Assembly (NCBI GenBank): GCA_036937835.1
Contig: CM072877.1
Span: 11,597,001-11,661,000, forward strand
Length of the DNA stretch: 64,000 bases
From: Pampus argenteus
Taxonomy: Eukaryota > Chordata > Actinopteri > Scombriformes > Stromateidae
Direction: 5' to 3'
Positions 1 through 12,319 of the stretch are shown in pieces. The notes beneath the pieces were generated by a model. That model was not told where the DNA came from and ran no database searches. It saw only the letters and a list, made by a program, of their open reading frames with translations. Position numbers and translations under genes: made by a program. Position 1 is the first letter of the stretch. The number at the start of each line of letters is the position of its first letter.

Positions 1-197
1 TTGATTCTGTTGATTGAAACCGTTTGTCTGTTTAGTGTGTGTGTGTGTGTGTGTGTCAGAGAGAGAGAGAGAGAGAGAGAGAGATGCTCCTTCTGTCATG
101 GATGCTTCTTTGGCATGTGTGCAAACTAAATCTCTTGTTGTTTTTCAATGTTGTCCTACTTCAGCATGTTTGAATATTGAATTTCATAATGAAAACC

Positions 198-244
<47 letters not shown>

Positions 245-401
245 AGGGATCTGCCTAAACAGTACAGCTCTCATTTATGACCTTCCTCCCTCTGTTAACA
301 TTTCTTTTACTTTTTTAGATTTAGGTCAAACATCACATCTGGTCGGATCGGGTTTAGATATATTACTGCGTTCTTACTGGAACTTTTCTTCACAATTATA
401 G
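1..401. repeat. Microsatellite-rich left edge
   Basis: (GT)11 at 35-56 runs directly into (AG)13 at 58-84, and (AC)22 lies at 199-242. The peptide runs of alternating His and Thr here are artefacts of the repeat. Confidence 0.9.
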
Positions 402-536
402 ATCAATATGAGCGGCGAAGATGCCGTCTCATTACAGAAAGACCTCACTGATAACAAGCAGCAGCATCATGACAACAACGGTGGGCCTCAGGCTCTCCCA
501 GAACAGACAGAACCACGAGTCCCAACCCTCATGTGA
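402..536 (+). CDS. Unrecognised candidate exon with a 42-residue ORF
   Basis: A good acceptor (TTTTCTTCACAATTATAG, ending at 401) is followed six bases later by ATG 408 and an ORF to TGA 534-536. The peptide starts MSGEDAVSLQKDLTDNKQQ and ends EPRVPTLM. The composition looks coding, being rich in Q, N, D and E. A strong donor (GTAAGT) lies at 617. It could be the last exon of a gene to the left or an upstream leader exon of rusc2. I do not recognise the peptide. Confidence 0.25.
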   Translation: MNMSGEDAVSLQKDLTDNKQQHHDNNGGPQALPEQTEPRVPTLM

Positions 537-2281
537 AATAGTTCAGTTAATCACAACCATCTCAGTGTGCTCCACTGCCCAGCGGACACAGCTGCTTGGC
601 AGAAATTTCTATCCTGTAAGTTACTTCGGTGACAACAAGAGTCATATCCGCTTTGCAGTGAAACCTGCAGTCAGTCACACTGGCCTATTTCTCTGTGTTA
701 TTTAACTATTGAAGCGTTGAAAAGAAACATTAACAATAATAATCAAATGATAACATGCTAATTTTAAAATGATGCAATGACGAGCTGAGAAGTGTCCTTG
801 AGCAAGACACTGAACCTCAAATTCAGGGCCAGTGATTAAAAGCCTGTCTACTTTGTGAGAAAGAGTTATGCAATTATGGCTAATCACATTTAAATAAGAA
901 ATAATGTCATGTAATTTCATCCTATCTGAATGACTAGAAATAAACAGACTGTATGAAGTATGAGTATGTATGAGGTGTTGTAGAAGGGGATTATACTGTA
1001 TGTCTGCATAAAAAAAAAAATCCAGGGCTCTGAAGAAGGTTCACCACAGCCACCCTGAAAAAGCTAGAGCTTTATGTATAAATAATGTCCTGTTTTTATA
1101 AGCAGCAAATTCTTTATTCTACCAGATTTAAAGGGCAAGAAGAAAAGAGTGCTCCGCTCCTCTATAATGGCACTATTGAGCTGTTGAGACTACACTATGT
1201 GTAATTTGGCCACAATATGAAATTCATATGATGATGATGATTCATATTCATATTTCATCAACATAGATTAACCCAATTTATTGTGATCAGTAATGTCAGG
1301 GGTGTTACTGTGTATGAGCGTGTTATTGAAGTGTTTACTCTTTGTTCCCATGGTAGGGATGTTGTTTACTGTAGCGATGTGATGATAAAGAGGATTACCT
1401 CTTCATGGTCATCTGCAACAGATGTTTAAATTGTTTACACGTCGTGCCCAGACAGTCTAAAATATTTAATTTTTATCAACATGGTTTTCAGTCTTGTTTA
1501 AATACACAGCACAGCATCAAGATTTTAAATTAATTATTATATTTGTATGCACTTTTCTTTTTTCTTCTCTGTGGTTGAGAGTTTGAGATGTTTTTTTTAA
1601 TTTTTTTTAAACTTCACCTTTTTTCCATGCCTGGATCCATGCCTTTAAATCCAGAAGAAATGTCTGAATGTGGTAGAACGCTTTGAGTTAAATAATCTGA
1701 TATGAAAATGTATTTACTCTCAGCAGTGCCAGCGGAGCATCTCTGCAGTGCAGCTGTCCTAGTTACAGAGCAGCTGAGTAATTGTGATAGCCTGTGGTTG
1801 GACCAGCCAAAGAGAGGAGGGGTTTGTTAATGGTTGACTGAATTATGGAGGGTAGACTGTGCTGAGGGCCAGAAGACACAGTTGGATTTTTAACCGGAGG
1901 ACCAGTGGTGTGAAGGGAGAGAGCAGACAGCAGTAGCCTACAGTTGTGCTTTATGTCTTTCTATTTTGTCCAGAATTAAAGCTGCATTTTCTTTCTCTCA
2001 AGACTGCCTCATCAACTGACTAATGTTGTTTATTCAAAAGGTCTGGCACCTTAATACACAGAAATTGAAGGCAGCTAACCACTAAAATCTGTAATTGGAT
2101 CCCTGAGGCAAAGAGCCTGTCTCAGCTCTACAGCTCGAAAGACCACTGGATAATTTTGACACTTATACAGGCAATGTTTACTCCTTAGTCTTAGTTGTGA
2201 ATATGTTTATCCATTACTGATAACACATTCAAATAATCTTTATTGCTCTTAGAAGTGAATCTATTCTATTCTATTCTTACA
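537..2281. other. Non-coding, probably rusc2 upstream/first intron
   Basis: There is no open frame with coding character. The region contains an A-run (1009-1020), T-runs near 1590-1615 and the CTATT repeat at 2261-2275. Promoter position cannot be fixed from sequence. Confidence 0.5.
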
Positions 2282-2334
2282 GGATTTAGCTTAAGGAACA
2301 TGGAGTTGGTTGCCATCATCCAGCCTCCACCAGT
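2282..2334 (+). other. rusc2: rusc2 5' untranslated part of the first coding exon
   Basis: An acceptor (TTCTTACAG, ending at 2281) precedes this short leader, so at least one upstream non-coding exon is expected. The pyrimidine tract of the acceptor is made of tandem CTATT units at 2261-2275. The leader carries an upstream ATG at 2300. Confidence 0.6.
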
Positions 2335-2338
2335 ATGA
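2300..2338 (+). promoter_or_regulatory. upstream ORF overlapping the rusc2 start codon (ATGA)
   Basis: ATG at 2300 opens a 12-codon ORF (MELVAIIQPPPV) whose TGA at 2336-2338 overlaps the rusc2 ATG at 2335-2337 as ATGA. This is the arrangement used for termination-reinitiation. That it acts this way is an inference. Confidence 0.5.
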
Positions 2339-5300
2339 TTGGTGCATCCAGTCTCTCAGGGGACACCCTGATAGCGTGCCATTTTCCTGTAGTCCAGCTT
2401 CCAACCTGGCAACTTCCTGTTCAGGAGCTGTGCAACTCGGCCAAGAGGCCCAGTCGGCTGTGCTCAGTAGGCCTGACCAGAGCCGTGTCCCTCCCAGAGC
2501 AAGACTCGCTCGCCCTGGAGCATGCCTTCACCGGTGGCCGAAAGCATTTCTCCAGCAGCTACGGTAGTCTCAATGAGGACCGAGTGGAAGAGGAGGGGGC
2601 CAGTGACAGCAGCGGGAGGTATGACTCCACCTCGTCACCAGAAGAGACGAGTTCCCATCCGAAGAAGGAAAGCTGTGGAGCTTGTGGTAGTCTGCGGTCA
2701 CACAACTCATTCCTTCCCAATACACAGCTAGATGAGGATGAAGAAGATGAAGATAGTGATGGAGATAATCTACACAGATATCATGAGGACTCATCTTTTG
2801 TGTTGCATGGAAATTCCAACTGGCCACTAAGCAATTATGACAGAAATGATACAATAGCTCACAAGACCGTGGACAGTGAATGGGGCAATGAGGGAACGAT
2901 GTTGGCTACCGAGAGCAGCCAAGAGTGGCTCTCTAACCAGCCTAACCAGCTGGACTCGCTGCAAACTGAACGCCAGTGCTTTCATGTCAGCAGATCTGGC
3001 ATCATGATGCTGCCTTGTGGAGAGCAGGACTCAGATAAAATGGAGAATAACATATCCTGCTGCGTCCACAGCCAATACAAATGTTCCCCAGAGTTGTCCT
3101 CCAATACTCACACGGAATACGTTAGCGACTCTTCCTGCAACAGTTCTGATGGCGTCTTGGTTAACTTCTGCACCATCTATAACAAGAGCAACAACCCTGC
3201 TACACCTCATGACCTCAGCAGTCCGGCAGCTCACCCCTCTCAGTCATCTGAAGGATCAGTATTCCTTAACCTCCAACCTGTTCCCCAGACTCCGACGGTG
3301 GACATCCAACAAGATGACCTGAGAGTTTACACTCCCCGGAAAGAGGAGGTTGACCTGGTGCTGTCTCCACCCTGTTGGTCTCCACAGGGCCTCGACTCTA
3401 ACTGCAATCTTTACACCCTGGAGCCACTACCCCCAGGTCTCTCTTCTCTGGAGGTATCAGACTTGGCTGCCTGTATACAAAGCCAGAACACACTGGCCAT
3501 TGGGACCAACCAGAAGTACTACAAGCTTGTGACTTGTGACCTTTCCTCCCAGTCTCCCAGCCCAACCTGGTCCAGCCTCACTAGCTGCCCTGAGGGTCAG
3601 AGCAGAAGTAGCCCCTTCGCTTCCTCTGAGCACCTCCTTGTCAATCATAAGAAAGAAGGACAACACAAAGAAGTCAAGAAGGTAATGTTGGAATAAAACA
3701 GGCTAATTAGATAAGAAATAATAGATGCACTTGTGTGATTTGGTTGTGTAAATCTAAGCATTTCTTTCTTTTCTGCATCACCAACAGGAGAAAGAGGATA
3801 AACAAAAGGAAAGAAGGTTCTCCGCCGCACAGTGCAGCAATGGGTTTGACTGCTCACAGTTTCAGACCTATGATTACCAGGTTGCCACCACCTCCACTGA
3901 GAAAGCCCTCTGCAGGAAGAAACATACAGACAGCATCCAAAACCACTCCCACATGCCTGATTTGCTGTGCCCCAACCATTGTAGCCCACATAGCTGTAAA
4001 TGCCAAGGTACAAGTGCTGTGTCCACACAGCCATCTGTGAATTTAGACCAGGAGCACTGTGAAACTGATGCTACTGAGGAAGGTAAGGCAATGGCTAAGA
4101 GATACGTTGTAATGCTTTCTTTGTTGCTTGGTTTTATTTATTAATAAACAAAGATACAAAAAATAGGAAAAGATTTCTTGTTAAGTGAATCTGACATCGT
4201 ATGGTTTCTTGTCCTCTTCTTCCTTCTCAGGAGCATGTGCATTTGAAAATGCAGTGGTGCGCTACAGTAAAGCCCAGAGGCCAACCTCTCTGCCCATCCA
4301 GCCCTTTGTTCTCATTCCCAGTGGCAAACCCCAAGCCCAACAGGCCCAACACTTGGGCTGTCTTCTGGAGCAGTACATAAATCAAAAGAGCAGCAAGTCC
4401 AGTAGCTCCCAATCAGGCTTCAAGTTCAAAGGCAAAAGAAGTCAGTGCTTTTCTAATCTTCAGCTATCACCAATGGGCAGCCACTGCCCCATCTTCCTTG
4501 AGGCTCTTTCGAGCTCTGATAGCTGCTCCACCTGCACGCCGACCCCCGAGTGCTTCAGCCGCAGACACACATGGAGCCAGTCCAGCAGAAGCCGTGGACC
4601 CATGAGCCCAAGTCCATGTACATCAAAGAGCAGCCTAGATCCAATTCATACCATCACAAAGTCCAGACTGGTTCAGGTGCAAGATAAAACAAGCCCATAC
4701 TCATGCAACACTCAGACTAACTCTTTCATAAATCTGATCTCAGCCGAAAATCCGTCTCACCTTGTTAAAATTCCTACCTACCAGGACCTTATCAGTCTCA
4801 CCCCTGAGCAGAGCCATGCCAACACTGAGCCAAAATCTCAAAGTCCAAATCAGACCCACAGCTCCTACCACTCAGTATTCTCTCATACACCACCTACTTT
4901 ACCCATAACCACTGACACCCATCACCCAAACCTGCAGGTGTCCCTGTCTCCTTCAAAAACTCTACAACCGCAAAAGAAGCTCCTTCAGTATCATGCTGCA
5001 CCCGCAGCTGACTCTGGCTTTTTTCACAGCAGTTTAACCGCTGCCCTTTCCTCAGTTGCCTCTCTGAGTTCTCTGCTCTCCTTGGCTGCTTCTGGGCTGC
5101 AGTCACAGCAAACCCAGGACTCAGCTGGGAAGCAGAGTCAGGGTCAACACAGCGAATCTCTAATCCTGAGTGACAGGCCGCCCACAGAGTTCTGCCTCTC
5201 GCCCGACACATCATATGAGTCTATGTCTATCAGCCATCTTCAGAGGAGAGGTGAGACTCAGTTAATGACATGATGCCACTAAACATTATGTGAAGCTGAA

Positions 5301-8104
5301 TGGAGGAAAAAAGTGAACAAATACCAGTAATTATTTGATTTCCTCTTTGAATGGACTCTCTATACAGTGACGAGCTGTTTTGGAGAACAGCAGTAAAAAC
5401 TCACTGTGCTGCAGCAGTGCTTTCAATACCCTGAAGGGGCTTCCACTCAAACATGACCTATTTTTAACTCTCCCTGCACAGGATTGGCTGAGCCTTCTGC
5501 TCTGTAGCCTATGTGTGTGCGACCGCAAGCTCCGAGAGAGGACGAGAAAGAGAATGATGCAGTAGGAGCAGTGCTAATGATTTATAATACACCTAATGAT
5601 TTTGCTTTTAGTGCTACCATATTAGCCACTTGGTGCAAATTGACTTTATATAAATGTGAACGTTTTGATGTGGACGATCAATGACAAAGATGTTTGCAGC
5701 AGCAGTGAAGAGTCAGTGTGATGCTGCACTGCAGGCGGCATCAACATGCATAAAGAATTTACTGTGACATTTGCAGAGGCTAGCCAGAGATGATGGAGGA
5801 AAGCAAGTCAGTGAGGATCACTGCTGAAAAGGAAATGGAGGACTCTTTGATCTTCAGTCCTCTTTCACATTTGCATTCCTCTAATATGATAATGAACCCT
5901 GAAAGCATTTCATCTTTATGTGTTGACCCAGTTAGTGAAGTGTTAATCTTTAGTCTCCTAAAAGTAAAAAAAAAAAAAGTTTCAATCTGTTTCTAACATA
6001 AATAAACATGTTTCAACAATTTTCTCAAAATGAGTGTCTGTACCTTTAAACTAGACAGACAGCATGAGGGAAAAATGATATTTCTAGAAAAACCAAGATT
6101 CAAGTTGATTTATCCCGAAAACAGATTATATGTTATTCCACTACATTAGCAGATGTATTACACTTATTTTAAGACTTTCATCAATGAATAATACACAATG
6201 TATAAGTCATTGAATACTTCAGCTCATCCAACCTATTTGCTCATCCAACGTCTCTAGGTCTGCTGAGGTCTGTAAGCAGGGCTGTGGATTTGATCATGGC
6301 TCATTTTGGGAGCAGCAGAGACCCTGAAGAAAAGGTATGACTCGGAGAGAGCCACAACAGAAAAATGCCAGATTAAAATGACTTACAGTTTGGGACTGGA
6401 TTTAAATAACCTGTATCAGCAGGAAAGATATTGTATTGTATTATATTTCCTTATGTTGCAGATGCGTCTGGGTAACAGCTCTCGGAGTCCCACAATTGCT
6501 GGACTCGTCCTGGAACATTTATGCCCAACGATCCAAAATATTTTAGAGGACGGTCTCAGGGATCACAAACTAGATTTTATTGTTGGACAGCGCCGCAACC
6601 ACTCCTGGAGCGTGGTGGAAGTCTCTACTAGGATCGGTACATGCAATTAAAGTATAATTTAAATGATCGTGATTCAAAGGAACCGTCATGAATGTACTTC
6701 TGGATCTGTTTGCCAAGCAGCACTAGGCTTGACGTACTGGTGGAGCAGCACTGTGCATCCTGTGAACTCGTTAATCAACTCTTTGTTTTTGGTCTTTGTC
6801 CATTTTTGCTACAGGTCCATCCACCAGGGTCCTTCACAGCCTGGTCTCCAAAATCCGACAATGTCCCCAGCTCACCAGCCACAGCATGAGACTGAGAGCC
6901 TTTATCATGGGCCTGCTTAAGTACGCACTGAAATTACCTTTGATGATGCTAATGTTGCTAAAGAATACTAATACTATTACCATACTTACAAGCATCATCT
7001 GCTGATGACTTGCTTTCTTTCAGCTTGAGAGCTTTAGAATTCTGGCTTAGTCACCTTCAGAGTCAAAAAGGTGAGTGCACAGTCAATTTTATATCATTTA
7101 TTTTCTAAATAATTGTTGAAATTTTCATAAATAACAAATAATTGCTTTCTTTTTACCATCTCCATAGATGTGGTGATGACACACTACCATTCTTGGGGGT
7201 TCCTGTCCACGTCACTGGATCAGTGTCAGCCCTTGTTTCAGGAGCTGCTACTTCTGCTGCAGCCTCTTTCTGTGTTGCCCTTTGACCTCAATTTGCTCCT
7301 GGAGCCCCGATTGTTACAGAACAGACAGGTGTGTCCTGAGGAGCAGGGTGTTTCTCCACCTCCGCCATGCTCTGCCCTCTTAGTGACCAGCTGGCCACAT
7401 CTGCAAGCTGATAGAAAGGCGGACAGCAGCCACAGCAATCAGCCAACTTCACACCAGACATGTCTGCATCACCAAGAGTGTCTCAGTTCCCATAAGTCAA
7501 GTTGCTACAAGCAGGAATGTGGAGAGTTGCAGGCCAAAAGGAGTCCATTTTTAGCTCCTATTCAAGAGTGGTGGCCGAAAGAGCCTGACCTCATGGATGA
7601 TGTGGTTGAAGGGGAGGACTGTAGTCACAGTTATGCAGATAGTTGGTCTCAAATAAGTATGGACAGCAGGCCAGAAGAGAGAAGGGGAGAGAAAGACAAT
7701 AGGACCCCAAATGTGTCACCTTGTGCCCAGGTTGAGAGTCCTTGTCAGGGTGGTCTACGCTGGGCCAAACTGTTTGGAGGAGGTGATTCTTCCGACAGGA
7801 CAGACATTTCTCAGAGTCACATTAGAACACAAACACGGAGGTGAGAAACAAGTACATATATATTGGTTTCTCAAACTTAAATGTGTATACCTCCTGAATC
7901 TTGAGTTGATTTCCTTTTTTTTTTTGTGTTTGTGTGTTAAATGGGCTCTTCATTGAAAGACTTCACGCTGTAACTCTCGAATCATAACCAATACCTCTTT
8001 ATCATTGGTTTCATAGGTACAGGCGACCATCACAGTGGCTGCATTTGGACAGATCGCACCTTGGACTTTTGGCACAATCCATCAAGTCAATGAAGTTAAG
8101 TTGA
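2335..8104 (+). CDS. rusc2: RUN domain-containing adaptor, RUSC2 (iporin) orthologue, lacking the C-terminal SH3 domain
   Basis: Coding pieces joined at GT-AG sites in a continuous frame: 2335-3681, 3788-4082, 4231-5250, 6258-6334, 6462-6636, 6815-6920, 7024-7070, 7168-7840, 8017-8104. They give about 1275 residues, against about 1516 in human. The start is chosen because the first residues (SGDTLIACHFPVV) align with the human N terminus. Other recognisable blocks are YVSDSSCNSSDGVLV, YYKLVTCDLSSQS and RYSKAQRPTSLPIQPFV. The RUN domain spans about residues 888-1075 (from RAVDLIMAHFGSSRDP to QELLLLLQPLSVLPF). After it come a low-complexity acidic stretch, the conserved GGLRWAKLFG block and WLHLDRSHLGLLAQSI. 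The frame then stops at TGA 8102, where mammalian RUSC2 continues into an SH3 domain. Family knowledge: RUSC2 binds Rab1/Rab35-type GTPases and links vesicles or autophagy factors to motors. Identification is firm; the ninth exon and the missing SH3 rest on reading only. Confidence 0.93.
5251..6257 (+). other. rusc2 intron between the long proline/serine-rich exon and the RUN domain
   Basis: This 1.0 kb intron is bounded by GTGAGA and a TCTCTAG acceptor. No coding content or repeat of note was seen, apart from an A-run at 5969-5980. Confidence 0.7.
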
Positions 8105-8135
8105 GCTCAGACTGACAAAAAGACTGAAAACTAAA

Positions 8136-8177
<42 letters not shown>

Positions 8178-9760
8178 AGAGTGGAAACTATTTACTGTAA
8201 TAACTAAAACTGCATGATAGTACATAGTCCTGCAAAACACAGTGCTTGATCTCACTGCTGCACTGATCAGAAAGCACTTATTTTACAAGATCAACAGCTT
8301 TCGCAATGACCCTTAATCGTCAACCTATTCGTGTGTTCAAAGGTGAACTGCTGCACCAGGTATTCATAAATTCATTTCTAAATTTGTATAAACAGCATCT
8401 TAGTAAAGACTTGGTTGGTAGGAAATGTAAATGTATCTATATGCATAAATGGATAAATGTTTGTTTAAGACTGAGCAGTATTCATGTAGTTTAGAATTAG
8501 CGTTTTTAGCTAGTTAGCTATTTTGCTAGTCTTTTAGCTTGATGCTATTAGTATATAGTGACATTTTGTAATTTGAGGTCTATTCTGTTGTTTTTTGTGA
8601 AATGTATATTAAAAATCTTTCCCAGGGCAGAGTCACATTATCTGTTTTACCCTTAAATCAAAACAGGTCATATATTAAGCAAGCTGATGTTAGTTTTGTC
8701 AGTTGGTTCAGTAGCTACACAACAGTTGAACTGGGTTGAATATTTAACACTAGTAACAATAATCTCTGCGTGAGAACTACTTTGTGTGGAGCATAAACAT
8801 CACCAAGAAGGTCTGTGTACATCTGAAGTGTTTGATTTCAGCACTGGGATTAAATTTATATAATAATAATAATAATAATGATAACTAGGCGAAGCTGAAT
8901 TTATGAACAACTGGTGCCGACACCTCTTGATCCTAAAATGTCACTCTGTTGACGTTTCATCAGTGAACCTTTGTAATTTGTGCTCATATAAGTTGTGAAA
9001 TGTCGCTTCACGAATGAGATCAAGCAAGTGGCTGAGCATCATCTACATTGTTTGGTCTGTTTTCCATAACGTAGCTTGATAAATGAGGGCCAATGCACCT
9101 ATTTGCAACTGCACACTGGAATAACCTTTGAGTAGGTGCTTCTGTTACCGGTTAACTCTCCTTTATATTTCCTGAAGGCAAATATCAATCATAAAATGTG
9201 AATATTGACCCGCTGTTGGGATGCATTATTCATTTATCAGTCTCTCCTCACAGCTGTACCTTTCATTTCATCCCCAAAAAAGCAAGCAATACATTCTTAT
9301 TAATGCCAAATATGCCACACACCAGCCTCTTGTAGTGGATTGTCAGTGCTATTTATTTCCAGTAAACTCCCAGCATGGATTTATCATAGGCGCATGAGTT
9401 AACAAAAACACAGTAGGTGCTACAGTTTAACTAGATCTACTAACTTCCGATTAATGTTTTTATAGCTGTAGAGTTAGCTTTCCGTCTGTTATATTACGGT
9501 AGTACATCTTCCAGTGACGTTTGTTCAGTTGCACAAATGAAGGCCACCCTGTGGCTGTTTCAGGAATTTAACTGTGGGTCAGGTACATTTTGATAGACCA
9601 CTAGTAAGCTAATAGGAGAGGGAATATTAGAAAATGTGTTCTCTGCATTTGTTGAATTGAGAATTTCCAATGTTCTGCAATAAAATGTCTGTGAAATTAT
9701 TCCACCCTATCCTCAAACCCTGAATGCTTCAGTGACAATCAACCTCTGTCAATAAAGATT
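8105..9760 (+). other. rusc2 3' untranslated region with (TG)19
   Basis: A (TG)19 tract lies at 8139-8176, 35 bases after the stop. Two AATAAA signals lie at 9679-9684 and 9751-9756. I read all three plus-strand frames for an SH3 signature and saw none. Confidence 0.6.
9679..9756 (+). terminator. Two candidate polyadenylation signals for rusc2
   Basis: AATAAA at 9679-9684 and again at 9751-9756, the second about 190 bases from the oppositely transcribed cimip2b stop codon. Confidence 0.5.
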
Positions 9761-9921
9761 TAATATATGTATTGCCTGTCTTACTTTAATGTACCAACTA
9801 TGTGCAAATGTTTACTTGTGTGCCAAACATTGTTGCAGCCTGGCCCACACTGTTGTCATGGAAATGTGAGTACTTTAGATTTGATTCATACAAAACAACT
9901 ACATAATGCTGATAATAATTT

Positions 9922-9927
9922 TTTATT
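9922..9927 (-). terminator. cimip2b polyadenylation signal
   Basis: AATAAA on the minus strand, only 17 bases beyond the stop codon, which implies a very short 3' untranslated region. Confidence 0.5.
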
Positions 9928-9944
9928 GAGGTTTAATGGTGGTT

Positions 9945-12319
9945 TTATGACTTTGTCTGAGGGATTCTCTTGATGCCACTCTTTTCCAGTGCATTCTGGG
10001 AAAGTTGACCAAAGTTATGTCCATACATGAATCGGTATCCTGTGGGATGGTGTAGAGTTAGACATGCTTTGAACATGAAGCATACCCGTGGCAATTTGTT
10101 CAGTAACTTCGATAATTTAGCTGATCGCAAGGCAAGACACTGACACAGACCTGGGATATGTCCTGCGAACGATGGCACCACACCCCTGTTGGGTGGATAC
10201 TTGGTGGTGATGGGAGTTATTGTACTGTCCTTCCACTCTGGGGTGTGTTTGGAGGTGGGATCAGTCTTCTGTTGCTTCCCAAACTGGATCAGCGCCTGGT
10301 TGGTAATGATGGGGTAACCTTTGCCAATTAGGAAACGAGATTTTGGCACATGCCCTGTAAATCCTGTGCAAAGACATCACTCAGTCATCACATTTGTTGC
10401 CATGTTTATCCAAGAATAACAAATTTAAAAACTGACAGCGAATAACACGACTCTTTTATCTTTTTTTATCTGCTTTAGTTGCAACACATTTTACTGTTTT
10501 TTCATGCTAGACAAGATTGTGTGCTACCTGCACAGCACCAGTTTACATCTGTTTAAGTCTTCTGTGTTGTACCTGAGATAAAGTACTTGTGCGGGTTATC
10601 ATCGTCCATGGAATATGGTTTTCCAATGGAGGTGAAGGGCTTCAAGGGCTTGTATGAGAACACTTTATTGGAGATGGCTGTCAGAGGGAGGTTTGGCCTC
10701 TGGACCAAAAAATAATGAAAGGATGACATTTGAGAACCATTAAAAACAAACAGCTCTGATATCATATGATCTCTATAATCTCTGCAAAATGGTCATATAG
10801 CACATGTGTTTAAAGGCCACAATAGAAAGGTTATAAAAGCAACAATACATAATTAATACTAAAACAGAATTACTGTAAACCCATGTACGTAAAAATAATA
10901 ACATCAGCAACCCAGTCCAGGTAAATGGAAATTTGAAACTGAATCAAATTCATTTGAATCTCAAAGACATAATGAATCTGTGTTTTATTGTATTGGAAAG
11001 TTGCCCAATCCTGCAGCTTAGTCTTTTCTTTAAAGGTGGATTACATTACAGTGAACTGACACTGTGCTGTGCTGTGCTGTGCTGTGTGTGTGTGTGTGTG
11101 TGTCTGTGTAAGAGACAGAAAAAGAGAGATAGTTCAAACAGTTGGTTGGTGTAGTTGACCAGGTCTGATGATTTCTGTTGGCTCTTTGCATGCTTTTCTT
11201 GGTAACACTCAGACGACGCTTTATGACAGGCTTCAGAGAAGGTGCAGGCAAAGTAGTTCTGCATTTTTGGGATGAACCCTAAAACGGCAAGAAGCAACAT
11301 TAAAAATGTCAGTTTCTCCAGTTTTTAAAAGAAGAGTAGTTTAGTTTGGTGAACACAGGTGAAAAGTATTGTGTTTATGATGCTCACAGCATTGATAGTT
11401 AACAGGAACGTATTTTTTTTAGAAACAGCGTCGTGTTTCTTTGACACAGTGTGTTCTGTGTATTATCCAGAATAACTGGGGCATCGAGTTAAGAACGTTA
11501 ATCCACAGATGTTGAAAACTGACATCAAAGTTAAGCTTAGTGACAGATTTCAGCCGTGGCCGACACATACTGCTGTTTAGCATTCAATTATCTCACATCA
11601 GGTAATTAACAACTTGGGAATCAAAATGTTACAAGACAATGTTCAGTGTCAGTGACTTTGTTGACCTCCCCGTGTTAGTGTGTGACACCTACCCGTGTAT
11701 CCTGGTATCACCTTCTTCAAGTTACTCTCAGGGACGTTCCTCAGTGTCAGACCAGTGTCACACTCTTTGGTGGGGATGTGATCATTTTGGAGGACCAGTC
11801 TCTTGGAGTGCTTCACCTCAGGACTGGTGAGCAGCTCGGCTGTGAGCCGGCTGTACGACTTCCCCGTGTTGAACTTCAGCTGCGGGCAATACCCTGCATA
11901 CCTGAAAGCAAGAAAGAGAAGGTAAAAAACAAAGTCGTAGAGCCTCTGCAGCTTTGGAGCTTTAAAAACAATAGATTATTGAAATATACAGTACACTACA
12001 GTCAAAGTGACCCCTTTGTGAGTAAACATGGTACTAGCACTGTGATTTATTACAGTGCCTTATTAAAATTTCAGTACATGAATATACTGTTGCATTGCAT
12101 GTTTGTCTCACTAGGCCTACTGTAAATTATAACTGATGCATTAAGCTAACCTGTGCAATATCTAAGACTTTTGGACCCTGCTGTATATACTTATAATCTT
12201 AAATATTAAAGTGACATAATTAATTTCCTCTGGTGTCAGGAGGCACGTACTTACCCTGGTATGTAATGTGGGTCGTTTGTCGACAGCACTTTGCTAAATG
12301 TAGGGGCGTATGTCTCCAT
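9945..12319 (-). CDS. cimip2b: Ciliary microtubule inner protein 2B (FAM166B)
   Basis: Six minus-strand exons: 12255-12319, 11693-11901, 11160-11278, 10573-10699, 10151-10363, 9945-10039. They join in frame to 275 residues, the same length as I recall for human FAM166B. Recognisable repeats of the family are DPHYIPGYAGYCPQLKF, VIPGYTGFIPKMQNYF, YSMDDDNPHKYFISG, PKSRFLIGKGYPIITNQAL and VVPSFAGHIPGYRFMYGH. These are the short Pro-Gly-Tyr blocks by which this family lies inside doublet microtubules. The third exon's donor (CTG/GTCAAC at 11160) is weak; it was chosen because it alone keeps the frame and gives the expected length. A dense-core function in sperm or motile cilia follows from family knowledge. 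The gene is convergent with rusc2, a neighbour relation also present in human 9p13. Confidence 0.9.
11063..11103. repeat. Compound TGTGC / TG repeat in a cimip2b intron
   Basis: Four TGTGC-type units (11063-11083) lead into a pure TG tract (to about 11103). It lies just downstream of the third exon of cimip2b and creates spurious frames. Confidence 0.8.

Noticed and set aside
177..401. Frames with long His-Thr runs
   Set aside because: They are translations of the CA microsatellite.
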